Source: Ensifer sp. LCM 4579 | Lineage (GTDB): Bacteria; Pseudomonadota; Alphaproteobacteria; Rhizobiales; Rhizobiaceae | DNA: 64,000 nt | Direction of reading: 5' to 3' | Assembly: GCF_001854885.1 (NCBI RefSeq) | Contig: NZ_MDDV01000012.1 | Location: 62,001-126,000 of the forward strand | Shown here: positions 36,180-44,794 of the stretch, piece after piece | How the letters are laid out: each line of letters begins with the position of its first letter | Position numbering within the stretch: the stretch's first letter is position 1 | The notes under the pieces: model-generated | Told to the model about the DNA's origin: nothing | What the model saw: the letters and a program-made list of their open reading frames with translations, nothing else | Database searches by the model: none | Translations under genes and position numbers: made by a program

Positions 36180-37660
36180 CGGACATTAGACATATTGCAG
36201 CGGCCTCTCGTGACTACACAGCTTTTGATGCAGTTATAGTGGGCTCCGGGCCATCTGGATCGATTGTCGCGCGAACGCTTGCGGAGAGGGGCTGCCACGT
36301 GGCCGTCCTCGAATATGGAGGCTTGGTTTCCCCCGGCGCCTTCCACGGGCCTCATCAATTGGCCTACAGCCGGGCACTCACCTCCAGTGGTTCCGCAGAC
36401 GGTAACCCTTGGACAGCATGCTGCGTCGGCGGCGGAATGCAGTTCTATGATGGAATCACGTTCAGATACAGACAAGCAGATCTGTCGGCTTCTCAATATC
36501 TTACGACTGACATGGAGGTTGATTGGCCTATTACCATCCAGGATCTCGAGCCCCACTACTCTGAGATCGAGCATTTGCTGGAGATCAGTGGCACTAGTGG
36601 GTTCCCATCCTATCCAGCCAGCCTGCGTGGAGTGAAGTTATCCAATGCGATGCAGGAACTCGGCATAAAGCCAAAAAATATCCCACTGGCAATTCGGCCA
36701 CCAGGAACGAGCAACGGATGCAACCAGTGTTCATCTTGCGATGAGCTGATGTGTCCAACGGATGCGAAAGCATCCGTGCTTACAAGAAACGTTTTGGATG
36801 ACTCCGCCCTATCGGGAAAGATTTCAGTACTATACGGCTGTTTCGTCAACCGGATCGAAACTCGCAGCGACGGTCGGGCTGACGCACTGGAATGCTATCT
36901 GCCGCTCTCATCGGAACTGATCCGGATTCCAGTCGAGAGGGTCATCGTTTGCGCAAGCGCGATTCAATCAGCGGCATTGATGCTTCGCTCGAAGAGCGGG
37001 CATGCACCGAAGGGGATAGGAAATGGATCTGATCTTGTTGGGCGGGGCCTCTCATTCAAGATCAGCGGCTACTCCACAGGCTACATGGAGTCCGATGATT
37101 GCGGCTCCGGTGTATTGGTTCCGCACTGGGGGCCGCATGCGACCGTATATACGGACGAGTTCTACGAGCATAGCGACGTGCCATGTGGATTTGGCGGCCT
37201 CATTTATGAGGCGAACTTCCTCTCGCCAAATGAGAACGCCGGTCGCGTGAGGCTGCACTACATAGCTGGGGAAGAGCCATGGTCGCACAATCGCGTTGTA
37301 CTTACCGAGGCCGTTGATCGGCACGGCATCCCCTACATCCGTTTCCATTATACAAACTCGGACAATGACCATGCGCGATTAGGCTTTCTCGCCGACCGCG
37401 CGGAAGACATACTGCGCCGTCTTGGCACATCCCGCATCGAGCGCGAACCATTATCCCATGCAAAAGGCAGTTCCCATCTGCATGGCACCATGCCTGCCGG
37501 ACGTGACCCCAGGAAGTCGGTCGTCGACAACTGCGGCAGGATTCATGGGTCCGCCAACATCTATGTCATGGACGGCTCGGTTATGAATTTTCCGGGCAAC
37601 AGCAATCCGACACACACAATCATGGCCAACGCGCGGCGAATGGCCCTGTCACTCGAGTAG
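36176..37660 (+). CDS. GMC-family flavin oxidoreductase
   Basis: A 494-residue FAD enzyme of the glucose-methanol-choline family. The dinucleotide motif VIVGSGPSGSIVA is at residues 20-32; the C-terminal domain has HLHGTMPAGRD and MDGSVMNFPGNSNPTHTIMANARR, with the catalytic His/His or His/Asn region. A cysteine cluster CNQCSSCDELMC near residue 182 recalls GMC dehydrogenases of sugars and gluconate that have a structural Cys motif. It would oxidise an alcohol to a ketone or aldehyde. Translationally coupled to the condensation-domain gene; 13 bases before the aminotransferase gene. Its GC is lower than the condensation gene. Confidence 0.88.
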   Translation: MTDIRHIAAASRDYTAFDAVIVGSGPSGSIVARTLAERGCHVAVLEYGGLVSPGAFHGPHQLAYSRALTSSGSADGNPWTACCVGGGMQFYDGITFRYRQADLSASQYLTTDMEVDWPITIQDLEPHYSEIEHLLEISGTSGFPSYPASLRGVKLSNAMQELGIKPKNIPLAIRPPGTSNGCNQCSSCDELMCPTDAKASVLTRNVLDDSALSGKISVLYGCFVNRIETRSDGRADALECYLPLSSELIRIPVERVIVCASAIQSAALMLRSKSGHAPKGIGNGSDLVGRGLSFKISGYSTGYMESDDCGSGVLVPHWGPHATVYTDEFYEHSDVPCGFGGLIYEANFLSPNENAGRVRLHYIAGEEPWSHNRVVLTEAVDRHGIPYIRFHYTNSDNDHARLGFLADRAEDILRRLGTSRIEREPLSHAKGSSHLHGTMPAGRDPRKSVVDNCGRIHGSANIYVMDGSVMNFPGNSNPTHTIMANARRMALSLE

Positions 37661-37673
37661 AAGGATAATTTAG

Positions 37674-38921
37674 ATGCTCGATGCCGGCGCTATCGGACAT
37701 TTGGCTGAATGGGAGCGTGAAACCCGGTCCTCCATAATATTCCGTTCCGCCAACGGTGCGACGGCGGAGGATATCAACGGCAAGATCTATCTGGATATGA
37801 CATCCTGCAGCGGGGCTTCGCCCCTAGGCAGCAATAACACGTTGTTCAAGAGCAGGCTTGCACAGGCCATGAAGCACGAGCCTGACATTCTGCCATCGCC
37901 GGTGAGTGAACAACGCCGGATACTTGCCGCGAAAATCATGGAAATGCTCCCAAGCAATCCTAGAGTATTCTTCTTGAGGACGGGATCTTGCGCGACCGAG
38001 GCGGCGGTTCGGATCGCCCGGCACCGAACCGGCCGGCCGGTTATCCTGACGGCTGGCTTTCACGGGTGGCACGATATCTTTCAACAAAGTCCCTGGTCGG
38101 ACAACCCGCCAGCCAACAATCGACACGTCCAGGACTTCCAATATGACCTTGATATTCTGGAGCAGCAGCTTTCCGAGAACGAGGGGGAGGTGGCAGGCAT
38201 TTTCTTTACGCCCGAGCCCACGGCCTTCTCTCCGGAACTTCTTCAGGAAATCTCCAGAATGGCAAGACTGCACGGCGTGTTGCTGATGGTTGACGAGGTG
38301 CTGTGCGGACTTCGTTACGCCAAGGGCGGCTACTGCCGAAAGCACGGTGTGGAAGCCGATCTCATCACATTGGCCAAAGGGATAGCACAAGGCGTCGGAC
38401 TTTCCGTTGTTGCCGGCACCGCCGATGCCATGGCGGGAGCCGACAGGGCTTATCTCGGAAATACCTACCTACGCGAGAACCGGGCCTTCGTGGCCGGCAA
38501 CCTGACGCAGGATATTTTTGAGGAAGCAGAAATCGTCGCTCGCCTCGCCGAGATTGGCTCGGCGCTCAAGACACAGTTCCAAACCTCCTTCGAGCGCAGC
38601 GGAATACCTGCGCGAATTCTCGGAAGCGATACTATGTTTGATATCGTTCTGCCCTCGCAAAGGCACGGAAGAGCGTTCGCTCAGAGGTGTCTACAGCACG
38701 GTATCTATACGGGATACCCAGGAAAATACATGAGCAATGCGTCCATGGACGACATTTTTTTCAGCGCTTTGCCGCCGGCACTGGAGCGAGCACTGGCTGA
38801 CTACCGCAAGGACGAGGACATGGCTGCGCAGATCACTGACGCATCCATTGTCGAATACTTCGCGCAGGCGTTCCGCGCCACCGAGAAAGCATGCCTCTCC
38901 AACAAGCATCATTGGGCGTGA
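37674..38921 (+). CDS. Class III PLP-dependent aminotransferase
   Basis: A 415-residue fold-type I aminotransferase of class III (GSA aminomutase/omega-aminotransferase side). GSCATEAAVRIAR binds the PLP phosphate, FHGWHD stacks on the ring, VDEVLCGLR has the conserved Asp and LAKGIAQG carries the Schiff-base Lys (about K235). It would aminate the carbonyl formed by the GMC enzyme. AAGGA precedes the start. Last gene of the operon; no transporter follows. Confidence 0.88.
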   Translation: MLDAGAIGHLAEWERETRSSIIFRSANGATAEDINGKIYLDMTSCSGASPLGSNNTLFKSRLAQAMKHEPDILPSPVSEQRRILAAKIMEMLPSNPRVFFLRTGSCATEAAVRIARHRTGRPVILTAGFHGWHDIFQQSPWSDNPPANNRHVQDFQYDLDILEQQLSENEGEVAGIFFTPEPTAFSPELLQEISRMARLHGVLLMVDEVLCGLRYAKGGYCRKHGVEADLITLAKGIAQGVGLSVVAGTADAMAGADRAYLGNTYLRENRAFVAGNLTQDIFEEAEIVARLAEIGSALKTQFQTSFERSGIPARILGSDTMFDIVLPSQRHGRAFAQRCLQHGIYTGYPGKYMSNASMDDIFFSALPPALERALADYRKDEDMAAQITDASIVEYFAQAFRATEKACLSNKHHWA

Positions 38922-39505
38922 TACAGGCAGAAAACCCGGCGTTTGGCGTACCGTTGCTGAGTGGTGGATGGACAGCGGCCCGGAATTCATCGTTCGTCTC
39001 GATCTCGGACTTCTCGCCGCGGCGCCCCCGGCCGCGATCACTGCTTGTAGATCGCTCCACCGGACGTCGATTTCAGGCAGGAGGACTCCGTCGCGGACGG
39101 CGGCGCCGAAAGCGCCTGCAGCAGCGCCAGCCAACGCTGCCGGTGCGAGGGCACGTCCTCGCGCGTCCAGCCAAGAACCTGGGTCGTCACGAGGCTCATG
39201 CGGTAGGACATGCGTGGATGGGCACTCCGCGAGGTTCGTCGTGAAAGTCGCCAACCAGAGGAGAGGAAATCTGACGTTAGACTTCAGCCAGCTGTTGCCC
39301 TGGTGGACGAAGATCCGGGAACTTTGGAGTGCGAGAAACTAACGAAACCTATGAGTTCGCGGAACAATATCGAGCGCCTCACAAGTCGTGTTGCCCTCCG
39401 CATCCGTCACTAAACCTTGCCCCCCACTCAACCATCAGCTACCAGACCGGGAGCACGGCATCTGCTCCGCTCCGAAACCCTATTGCCGCACGGCAAAACC
39501 GACAG
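38922..39505. other. Intergenic stretch after the aminotransferase gene
   Basis: Several overlapping frames but no recognisable family. A minus-strand frame at 39038-39211 encodes 57 residues (MSYRMSLVTTQVLGWTREDV...) and might be a small gene or the end of a lost one. No terminator with a T-run was seen. Confidence 0.35.
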
Positions 39506-39519
39506 TTGATGTCGATCAA
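39506..39519. promoter_or_regulatory. FNR/FixK anaerobox (TTGAT-N4-ATCAA)
   Basis: TTGAT at 39506-39510 and ATCAA at 39515-39519 separated by four bases: a perfect FNR/FixK/FnrN consensus palindrome. The next plus-strand frame starts at 39671. Whether the site is functional or a leftover of a displaced fix-type gene is open. Confidence 0.55.
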
Positions 39520-39670
39520 CGCGCGAATTGCACCCGGTGCATTTCAACGCGCATTACGCAAAGCGAGGACGCTCAGGCCGATGCATAAAATGCCCACGAT
39601 TGCCTACACGCTTTGCCAATGACTCGCGGCGTACCCGTCTCGCGTCGAGTAGGACTGCAAGGAATTCACA

Positions 39671-39991
39671 ATGCGACAGACACATGATGTCCCTGGCAGT
39701 GTGGGCCACGCCATGAGTCACCTATCCGCCAGGTTGGCGGTGTTGCTCACTTGGAACTATCCGGCTGAAGCCGTCGTCAAGACCATGATGATCGAGGCGT
39801 CCCCGCTTTTTCCGGGCCTGACGGAACAAGACCTGGTCGCGTTGATCGATTGCCTCGTCGAACGATCTCTCGAGCAACATTTCCCGGGGCACACCGCAGG
39901 AGCCGCCTGCCGCTACGGCAGAAATCGTACTGTATCCACTGCACCGCTGGGGCACGCCCGCATTCGATCGCGATCACTGAACCCGATATGA
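39671..39991 (+). CDS. Hypothetical protein downstream of an anaerobox
   Basis: A 106-residue frame starting MRQTHDVPGSVGHAMSHLSAR with AAGGA eight bases upstream. The segment LFPGLTEQDLVALIDCLVERSLEQH looks like genuine helical protein; the last 35 residues are Arg/Ser-rich and less protein-like, so the 3' end may be rearranged at the insertion-sequence scar that follows. The FixK-type site 165 bases upstream would suggest microaerobic expression. No family recognised. Confidence 0.4.
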   Translation: MRQTHDVPGSVGHAMSHLSARLAVLLTWNYPAEAVVKTMMIEASPLFPGLTEQDLVALIDCLVERSLEQHFPGHTAGAACRYGRNRTVSTAPLGHARIRSRSLNPI

Positions 39992-40182
39992 AGCGCCAAT
40001 CACGATGCCTTTCGCCCGGTCGAGGCATTCGCCCGCATCAGCGCCATCAACATCGGCCCGAGCGAAAACTCTCCGCGCTCAGCCTTTCGCGTCAGATCAC
40101 GCAAATCAGCTTGGTGTTCTCGTCCTCCAGCACCTCCAGCCGCTTGGCTTCGGACACGTCCATGCCGCCGAATTTGGCCTTC

Positions 40183-41342
40183 TACCAGCGGGCGGTGATC
40201 ATGACCGATGCGCCCATTCACGGAGTCCGATGGACATGATTTTCCACGGCTGGTCGACGAGCTTGTTCCAAGCGGCGCAGCAATGCGCGACGATATCGTC
40301 GTAGTCCTTGAAGATGCGGTTCGAGAGCCAGTTGTCGCGCATGAACTGCCAGACGTTCTCCACGGGGTTCAGTTCCGGAGAGCGCGGGGGCAGGAACAGC
40401 AGGGTGATGTTGTCCGGCACCTTGAGTTTCGGCGTGACATGCCATCCAGCCTGATCGAGGAGAAGCACGGCATGGGCGCCGTCGTCGACGGCCTGGCTGA
40501 TTTCGGCGAGGTGCTGCTGCATGGCCTCGGTGTCGCACCAGGGCAGCACGAGGCCCGCGCCTTTGCCCTTCTTGGGACAGATAGCGCCGAAGATGTAGGC
40601 CCACATGGTGCGCTGGTCCGCAGGTGCGGATGGCCTGGTTCCGCGACGCGCCCACCGCCGCGTGATCTTGTTCTTCTGGCCTATGCGCGCTTCGTCGGCC
40701 CACCAGAGTTCGATATCCGTGTCCTGCGGGAGCTTGGCTCTGATTTCTGCGAGCGCGGCGGGGAAGTCTTTTTAAAAGCGGCTGCTTCCAGCTCGTTTTG
40801 AGCGTAGTGGCGCGGACGGGCCGACAGCTTGGCGAAGCCAAGCGCCTTCAACTCACGCCCGACCGTCGTCTCATCGATCGAGATGCGGAATTCCTGGAAT
40901 ATCCATTGCACCAAATCCTTGCGCCGCCAGCGGACGACACCGTGGATCGCAGGAATCGGCCCGCTTTCGACGATCTTCGCCAGCGCTTGGCGCTGAGCGT
41001 CATTCAGCTTCGCCCGACCGCCGGGTGCTTTGCCGTTCACCAGCCCGTCGGGGCCGCGCGAGTTGAAACGCAGCACCCAGTCCCGCACGATCTGCAGCGT
41101 CACGCTGCCGATCCGCGCCGCATCCGTGCGCGAGCCACCGTCGTAAATCTCGGCAAGCGCCAGCAACCGCCGGGCCTGGTTGGCATCCTTCGTCTGCCGT
41201 GCGAGCTGGCGAAGAGCTCCGCCGTCGAAATCATCCCGCAACAAAACCGCCGAACCCATCGCAAACCTCCCGTTTGCAGCATGGATTCAGATTCGCGCCA
41301 TCTTGGGAATCCCATGAGAGTCGGAAATGGCGCTCGTTGGTA
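40183..41342 (-). mobile_element. IS630-type insertion sequence (1160 bp)
   Basis: Bounded by TACCAGCGGGCG at 40183 and its near inverse CGCTCGTTGGTA ending at 41342 (10 of 12 match when inverted). The flanks are TTC on both sides (40180-40182 and 41343-41345), a three-base repeat consistent with target duplication; the uninterrupted IS3 sequence would contain TTC once. IS630 elements usually duplicate TA, so the exact ends deserve checking. It holds one transposase gene, split by a frameshift. Confidence 0.75.
40199..41259 (-). pseudogene. IS630-type transposase, frameshifted
   Basis: The N-terminal part (start 41259) has helix-turn-helix regions: RRLLALAEIYDGGSRTDAARI and RWRRKDLVQWIFQEF. 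The C-terminal DDE part ends at 40199 with LLLDQAGWHVTP and LFLPPRSPELNPVENVWQ. Between them, at about 40770, the sequence TTTTAAAAAGAC carries one A fewer than the frame needs, so translation must slip by -1 to go from FKK to DFPAAL. Some IS elements use programmed slippage at A-runs, but TTT AAA AAG is a poor slip site, so simple inactivation is more likely. Confidence 0.75.
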
Positions 41343-41587
41343 TTCCACTTGTAGATGCTGGCATCGCTGACGCCGTGCTTGCGGCAAGGCTTCGAGACCG
41401 GCGTGCCCGCCTTGTGCTCCTTCAGAATGCCGATGATCTGTTCGTCCGTGAAACGGTTGCGCTTCATTCCCTGGTCCTCTCAATGGGCCAGAGCTTACTT
41501 CAAAATGGTTTATTTCAGCGGGGCATGGTCACCTTCACCGGGCGTTAGGGGAGAAGCTCACCACTCCCCGGTCTCGCTGAATATTGC

Positions 41588-41737
41588 CTAAATTCCTGGG
41601 TTGCTCGGGATTGCGGCCGGAATCGCCGCCTTGTCGTGAGAGGCCTTCTTCGCTCCGTTGTCTATCGCGAGAATGCTTACGACGAGAGAGATGAGCACGA
41701 GTATCAGTGCTAGAAATGCGATGCCTGCCTTATCCAT
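41588..41737 (-). CDS. 49-residue single-pass membrane protein
   Basis: From ATG 41737 the minus strand encodes MDKAGIAFLALILVLISLVV, then a short polar tail rich in Lys/Ala and ending PSNPGI. One membrane helix at residues 5-24 with a cytoplasmic tail. The composition is protein-like and unlike chance. Function unknown; it could be a leftover or a toxin-like peptide. Confidence 0.45.
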   Translation of the reverse strand: MDKAGIAFLALILVLISLVVSILAIDNGAKKASHDKAAIPAAIPSNPGI

Positions 41738-41844
41738 CCCCCATCATGGTTGGGTGAATGGGAGCAAAGTGAGGCACCATCGGCGAAGAGCATCACCAAT
41801 GGCTGCCATGAGGCGAATAGCGTCATCCGGTTTTCGCATGGAGC

Positions 41845-42104
41845 GTGAATTGCCCTGATCGGGCCATTGGCGGAATCGCACTTGGAGATAAGGAACGGCG
41901 ACTTGAGCTCACCAGTCGAATCGTGTCCGCCTATTTGAGCCGCAATGTCATTCCCGTCGGCGAGCTTCCGCATCCAGCAAACCTACGCCTCGCTGGGTGG
42001 GGGCTCCCGACCAGCGAAAGCCGAGTCTGGCTCTGAGGAGCAACGCACCGCAGTGTCAGTTAAGAAATCCGTGACAGACGACTTCATCATCTGCCTGGAG
42101 GATG
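41845..42104 (+). pseudogene. Decayed second mucR copy
   Basis: The DNA from about 41898 to 42104 closely follows the mucR-like gene at 7612-7827: ERRLELTSRIVSAYLSRNVI is readable, then five bases are missing after GAGCTTCC so the frame shifts, then KKSVTDDFIICLEDG resumes in another phase. Likeness stops abruptly after GAGGATGGC, so the DNA-binding half is gone. It is a dead paralogue. Confidence 0.8.
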
Positions 42105-42419
42105 GCCGCGCGTCAGCGTGACCTTTGTTTCGCAAAGGACCTTCTCCAGGCCATGATCTGCCGGCACGGCTCGCCGGGCCCGCTCACCTACGTGCACGAG
42201 ATCTCGATAAGACAAAGCTGTCGCCTATCCGACAAATTCTACCCCGGTCGAACCATCCGAACTTCAGACATAAAAGGATGCCGGTGTACCCGCTTGAAAA
42301 AAGCCCAGGAAAATCCGGACATTCACGGCGTGGAGCCGCACTTGCTGCCGACACGGCATGACGCTTGCTTCTCGTGACTTGCAAGCCTTTTGGCGCATTT
42401 CAACGAAGGAGATTGACTA
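42105..42419. other. Intergenic stretch before the radical SAM region
   Basis: No gene or promoter recognised. The join at 42104/42105 marks a rearrangement, because mucR likeness ends there without an insertion-sequence end. Confidence 0.4.
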
Positions 42420-42620
42420 ATGGCCGACCACCAAACCTTGGGATATTTGCATACACCAGATACCCTAAAGATCTTGGCTGCGCAGCTTCGTGCAGAGGCT
42501 CTTCGAACAGAGACACGGGCGCTACCCGTGCAAGGGGCAGCCGAAATCGCCGTCCGCCGGCCGGACTGGCCGGGCTGCTGGAATACCAAGGCTATCTCCG
42601 TCAACTGCACTGAACATTGA
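42420..42620 (+). CDS. 66-residue ORF before the radical SAM gene (candidate precursor)
   Basis: ATG 42420 has AAGGAGA seven bases upstream, a strong ribosome site. The peptide begins MADHQTLGYLHTPDTLKILAAQ, is helical for about 45 residues and ends with a Trp/Cys/Asn-rich tail (RPDWPGCWNTKAISVNCTEH) having two cysteines. This leader-plus-core layout would suit a precursor for the radical SAM/SPASM enzyme encoded 245 bases downstream, but it could equally be an unrelated small gene or a truncated one. Confidence 0.4.
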   Translation: MADHQTLGYLHTPDTLKILAAQLRAEALRTETRALPVQGAAEIAVRRPDWPGCWNTKAISVNCTEH

Positions 42621-42864
42621 TCGTCCATCGACGTCATTGGCTGACGGAGCTCAAATCCGGATCGGCACTTTGTCAGCGCCGGCATCTTTTGGGGTACAGA
42701 GCGGGCAAGGTGGAGGGTTTGAGGAGTGCCGCTATCGCCTCGCGTGCGGCTTTTGGAGTGGCCCGGGCCCCTCCTCAGAGCGATGGAGCTGGCTGCGGTC
42801 GTGGCCAGCTGCCCTTCTTGTCCTCGAGTAGACGTACCTTGATCGGAAATCTGGATAAGCGACC

Positions 42865-44241
42865 ATGGACGATACCAAGTTGTTTCCCCAGCTCAAGGAA
42901 ACGGTTTGCCTAAAGCCGATGGCGGGGTACGCCTTGGCTCATGGTCACCACCCTTCCCAGATCCAAATGCTTGACCCTTCTCACGCGTTCTTTCTGTCGC
43001 TGTGCGACAAAGGTCTCCTCCCTCCCCAAATCGCCTTTATCTATGGCCAAACCTTCGGCCTTAAGGATGTTGATGCTCACTCACAAATTGATCAGTTGTT
43101 GAGCAAGTATCGGCATTTTCTTAATTTCGACACGGCGTCAATCCCAAGAGAGCGATTTAGTCCGCAAGAATTCCTCTACCGGGCTGATCCCTCCGCGCTT
43201 GACCTCGCAACTTTTGGCAAATGGCCCGTTCCTGCGGGGATCAGCATCACTCTTACGTTCAGTTGCAACTTCAGGTGCTCCTATTGCTATCAAGATAATC
43301 ACCAGAGAAGCGACCGGCGCTGGAGCTTGAGCAAGTGCCTTGAATTGCTGGATGAGGCGGCGGACTGGGGCGTGGTGTTTGCAGGATTCACTGGTGGCGA
43401 ACCGACCATCTTTAATGGCTGGCTTGAATTGCTAGAGCGCACCCTCACACGGGGTATGATCCCGGTCTTCACTAGCAATGGAACGGTAATCGGGACTGAT
43501 CCTGACATTGCCCTTCGGTTGAAAGATGCAGGCATGGAAGAAGTGACGATCAGTTTGGACGTCTGCTCGCCTGAGCTGCATGATCAGGTGACCAGGACCA
43601 GCGGACATTTTCCCAAGGTAGTTGATGCGATTCGTTTTTTACGCGCGGCCGGAATCCGAGTGCTTATCAAGAGCGTGCTGACGCCGATGACTCAGCATGC
43701 GGTGGAGGAAACGATAGACTTCCTGGTTGATTTGGGAGTTGGAGGTATCGGCATTTCCTATATGGAGAGCGGAGCCATCAACTCCGCCGCCAATCGTGCT
43801 CCCAATGTTACTCCTGAAGAACTGTCACGTGTCCGAGATCGGATCGAACAAAAACGTGAACAGTATTCACACCTCTGTAATATTGAACCGCCCGAGGATG
43901 CCAACAAATTGTGGACAGAGACGGACTGGTATCCCTGTGGCGGCATGATCTCCGGAATGTCGATCTTTCCGAGCGGCGACGTATCCGCGTGTGACAAGAT
44001 GCACGGTGTTAAGGCTTTTACTTTGGGCAATGTGTTCGATGCTGGCCTTAAAGAAATTTGGAACAGCGATGCGTTCGCACGACTTTGTGAGCAAGCGACA
44101 GATCCAGAGGTTGTCGATTCCGACTGCGCCATCTGCAGCAAGTTGCACCTTTGCCGGACATCCTGTTTTGTCGATTCTTTCAACGTGACAGGCAGCTACT
44201 TCGGCAAAGATCCGTCTTGCGGCGGTCCGTTCTTGAACTAG
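42865..44241 (+). CDS. Radical SAM/SPASM protein with PqqD-like N-terminus
   Basis: A 458-residue protein. Residues 1-95 resemble a PqqD-type peptide recognition domain (LKPMAGYALAHG, then a helical bundle). The radical SAM core begins ITLTFSCNFRCSYCY, the CxxxCxxC at C134, C138 and C141, with FTGGEPTI and SLDV following. The C-terminal SPASM region has CGGMISGMSIFPSGDVSACDKM and a later CxxC...C...C set (CAICSKLHLCRTSC) for auxiliary clusters. Such enzymes usually modify ribosomal peptides. The likely partner is the 66-residue ORF upstream; no protease or exporter is next to it, so the pathway may be incomplete. Confidence 0.85.
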   Translation: MDDTKLFPQLKETVCLKPMAGYALAHGHHPSQIQMLDPSHAFFLSLCDKGLLPPQIAFIYGQTFGLKDVDAHSQIDQLLSKYRHFLNFDTASIPRERFSPQEFLYRADPSALDLATFGKWPVPAGISITLTFSCNFRCSYCYQDNHQRSDRRWSLSKCLELLDEAADWGVVFAGFTGGEPTIFNGWLELLERTLTRGMIPVFTSNGTVIGTDPDIALRLKDAGMEEVTISLDVCSPELHDQVTRTSGHFPKVVDAIRFLRAAGIRVLIKSVLTPMTQHAVEETIDFLVDLGVGGIGISYMESGAINSAANRAPNVTPEELSRVRDRIEQKREQYSHLCNIEPPEDANKLWTETDWYPCGGMISGMSIFPSGDVSACDKMHGVKAFTLGNVFDAGLKEIWNSDAFARLCEQATDPEVVDSDCAICSKLHLCRTSCFVDSFNVTGSYFGKDPSCGGPFLN

Positions 44242-44794
44242 CTAACTAGCGCAGGTCAGGGATTCGTCAGTTGCAGGGGAATGTTCGATGCTATGGCGCG
44301 CACAATTGTGCAAAACTGACGATACGCATGCTGTTTGTGTTGGGTCACGTCTCGTCGGCGCAGCTCAAGGAGCTCCGCTCTGAAGCGTCGAAGTCGTTCA
44401 GGCTGCGGCGGCACCGTGTTCCAAATCGGCACGCTTCCTCGTTGCATGGGAGACGGATTATGACAGGAGCCGACCGGCGGGCGAATGCGCCCAGCAGACC
44501 AGGCACCCACTGGTCCCGTGCTGAGTCGGATATCGGCGCTGGAAAAGATGGCTCGATGTTCAGTTCGGTCATGCAGGGTCTGCGCTCTGAAAATCTAGAC
44601 TCAGGAACGTCCTCTTAAAAGCCGCCTTCCGCCAGCGATTGCTCGACGCCGCACGTCACACGATCCCCTGTTATCCGTCAGTTGAATAGTGACATGCAAA
44701 AACTCGATTTCCCTCGTGTCGATTAAAGAGAGTATCAATGTCAGTGTCGTCGCCAGGCGCCAGATCTTTGTGCTCGTAACAGAAAGAGAGCCTT
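44242..44794. other. Intergenic stretch between radical SAM and GH12 genes
   Basis: About 550 bases. Short frames on both strands without ribosome sites. I looked for a tts box (GTCAG-N-TT-N2-CG-N-AAGCT) before the GH12 gene; GTCAG occurs near 44680 and 44740 but the rest does not match. Confidence 0.45.

Larger units (their letters stand above)
40106..41525 (-). mobile_element. IS3-family fragment split by a nested element
   Basis: The 5' part at 41343-41525 has a probable terminal sequence (TGCCCCGCTG reading inward from 41525) and an OrfA start at 41467: MKRNRFTDEQIIGILKEHKA ... SIYKW. OrfA resumes at 40182 with KAKFGGMDVSEAKRLEVLEDENTKL and breaks off near 40106. The interruption at 40183-41342 is the IS630-type element; joining the two sides restores the OrfA frame. 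OrfB and the right end are lost, so this is a dead remnant. Confidence 0.75.
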
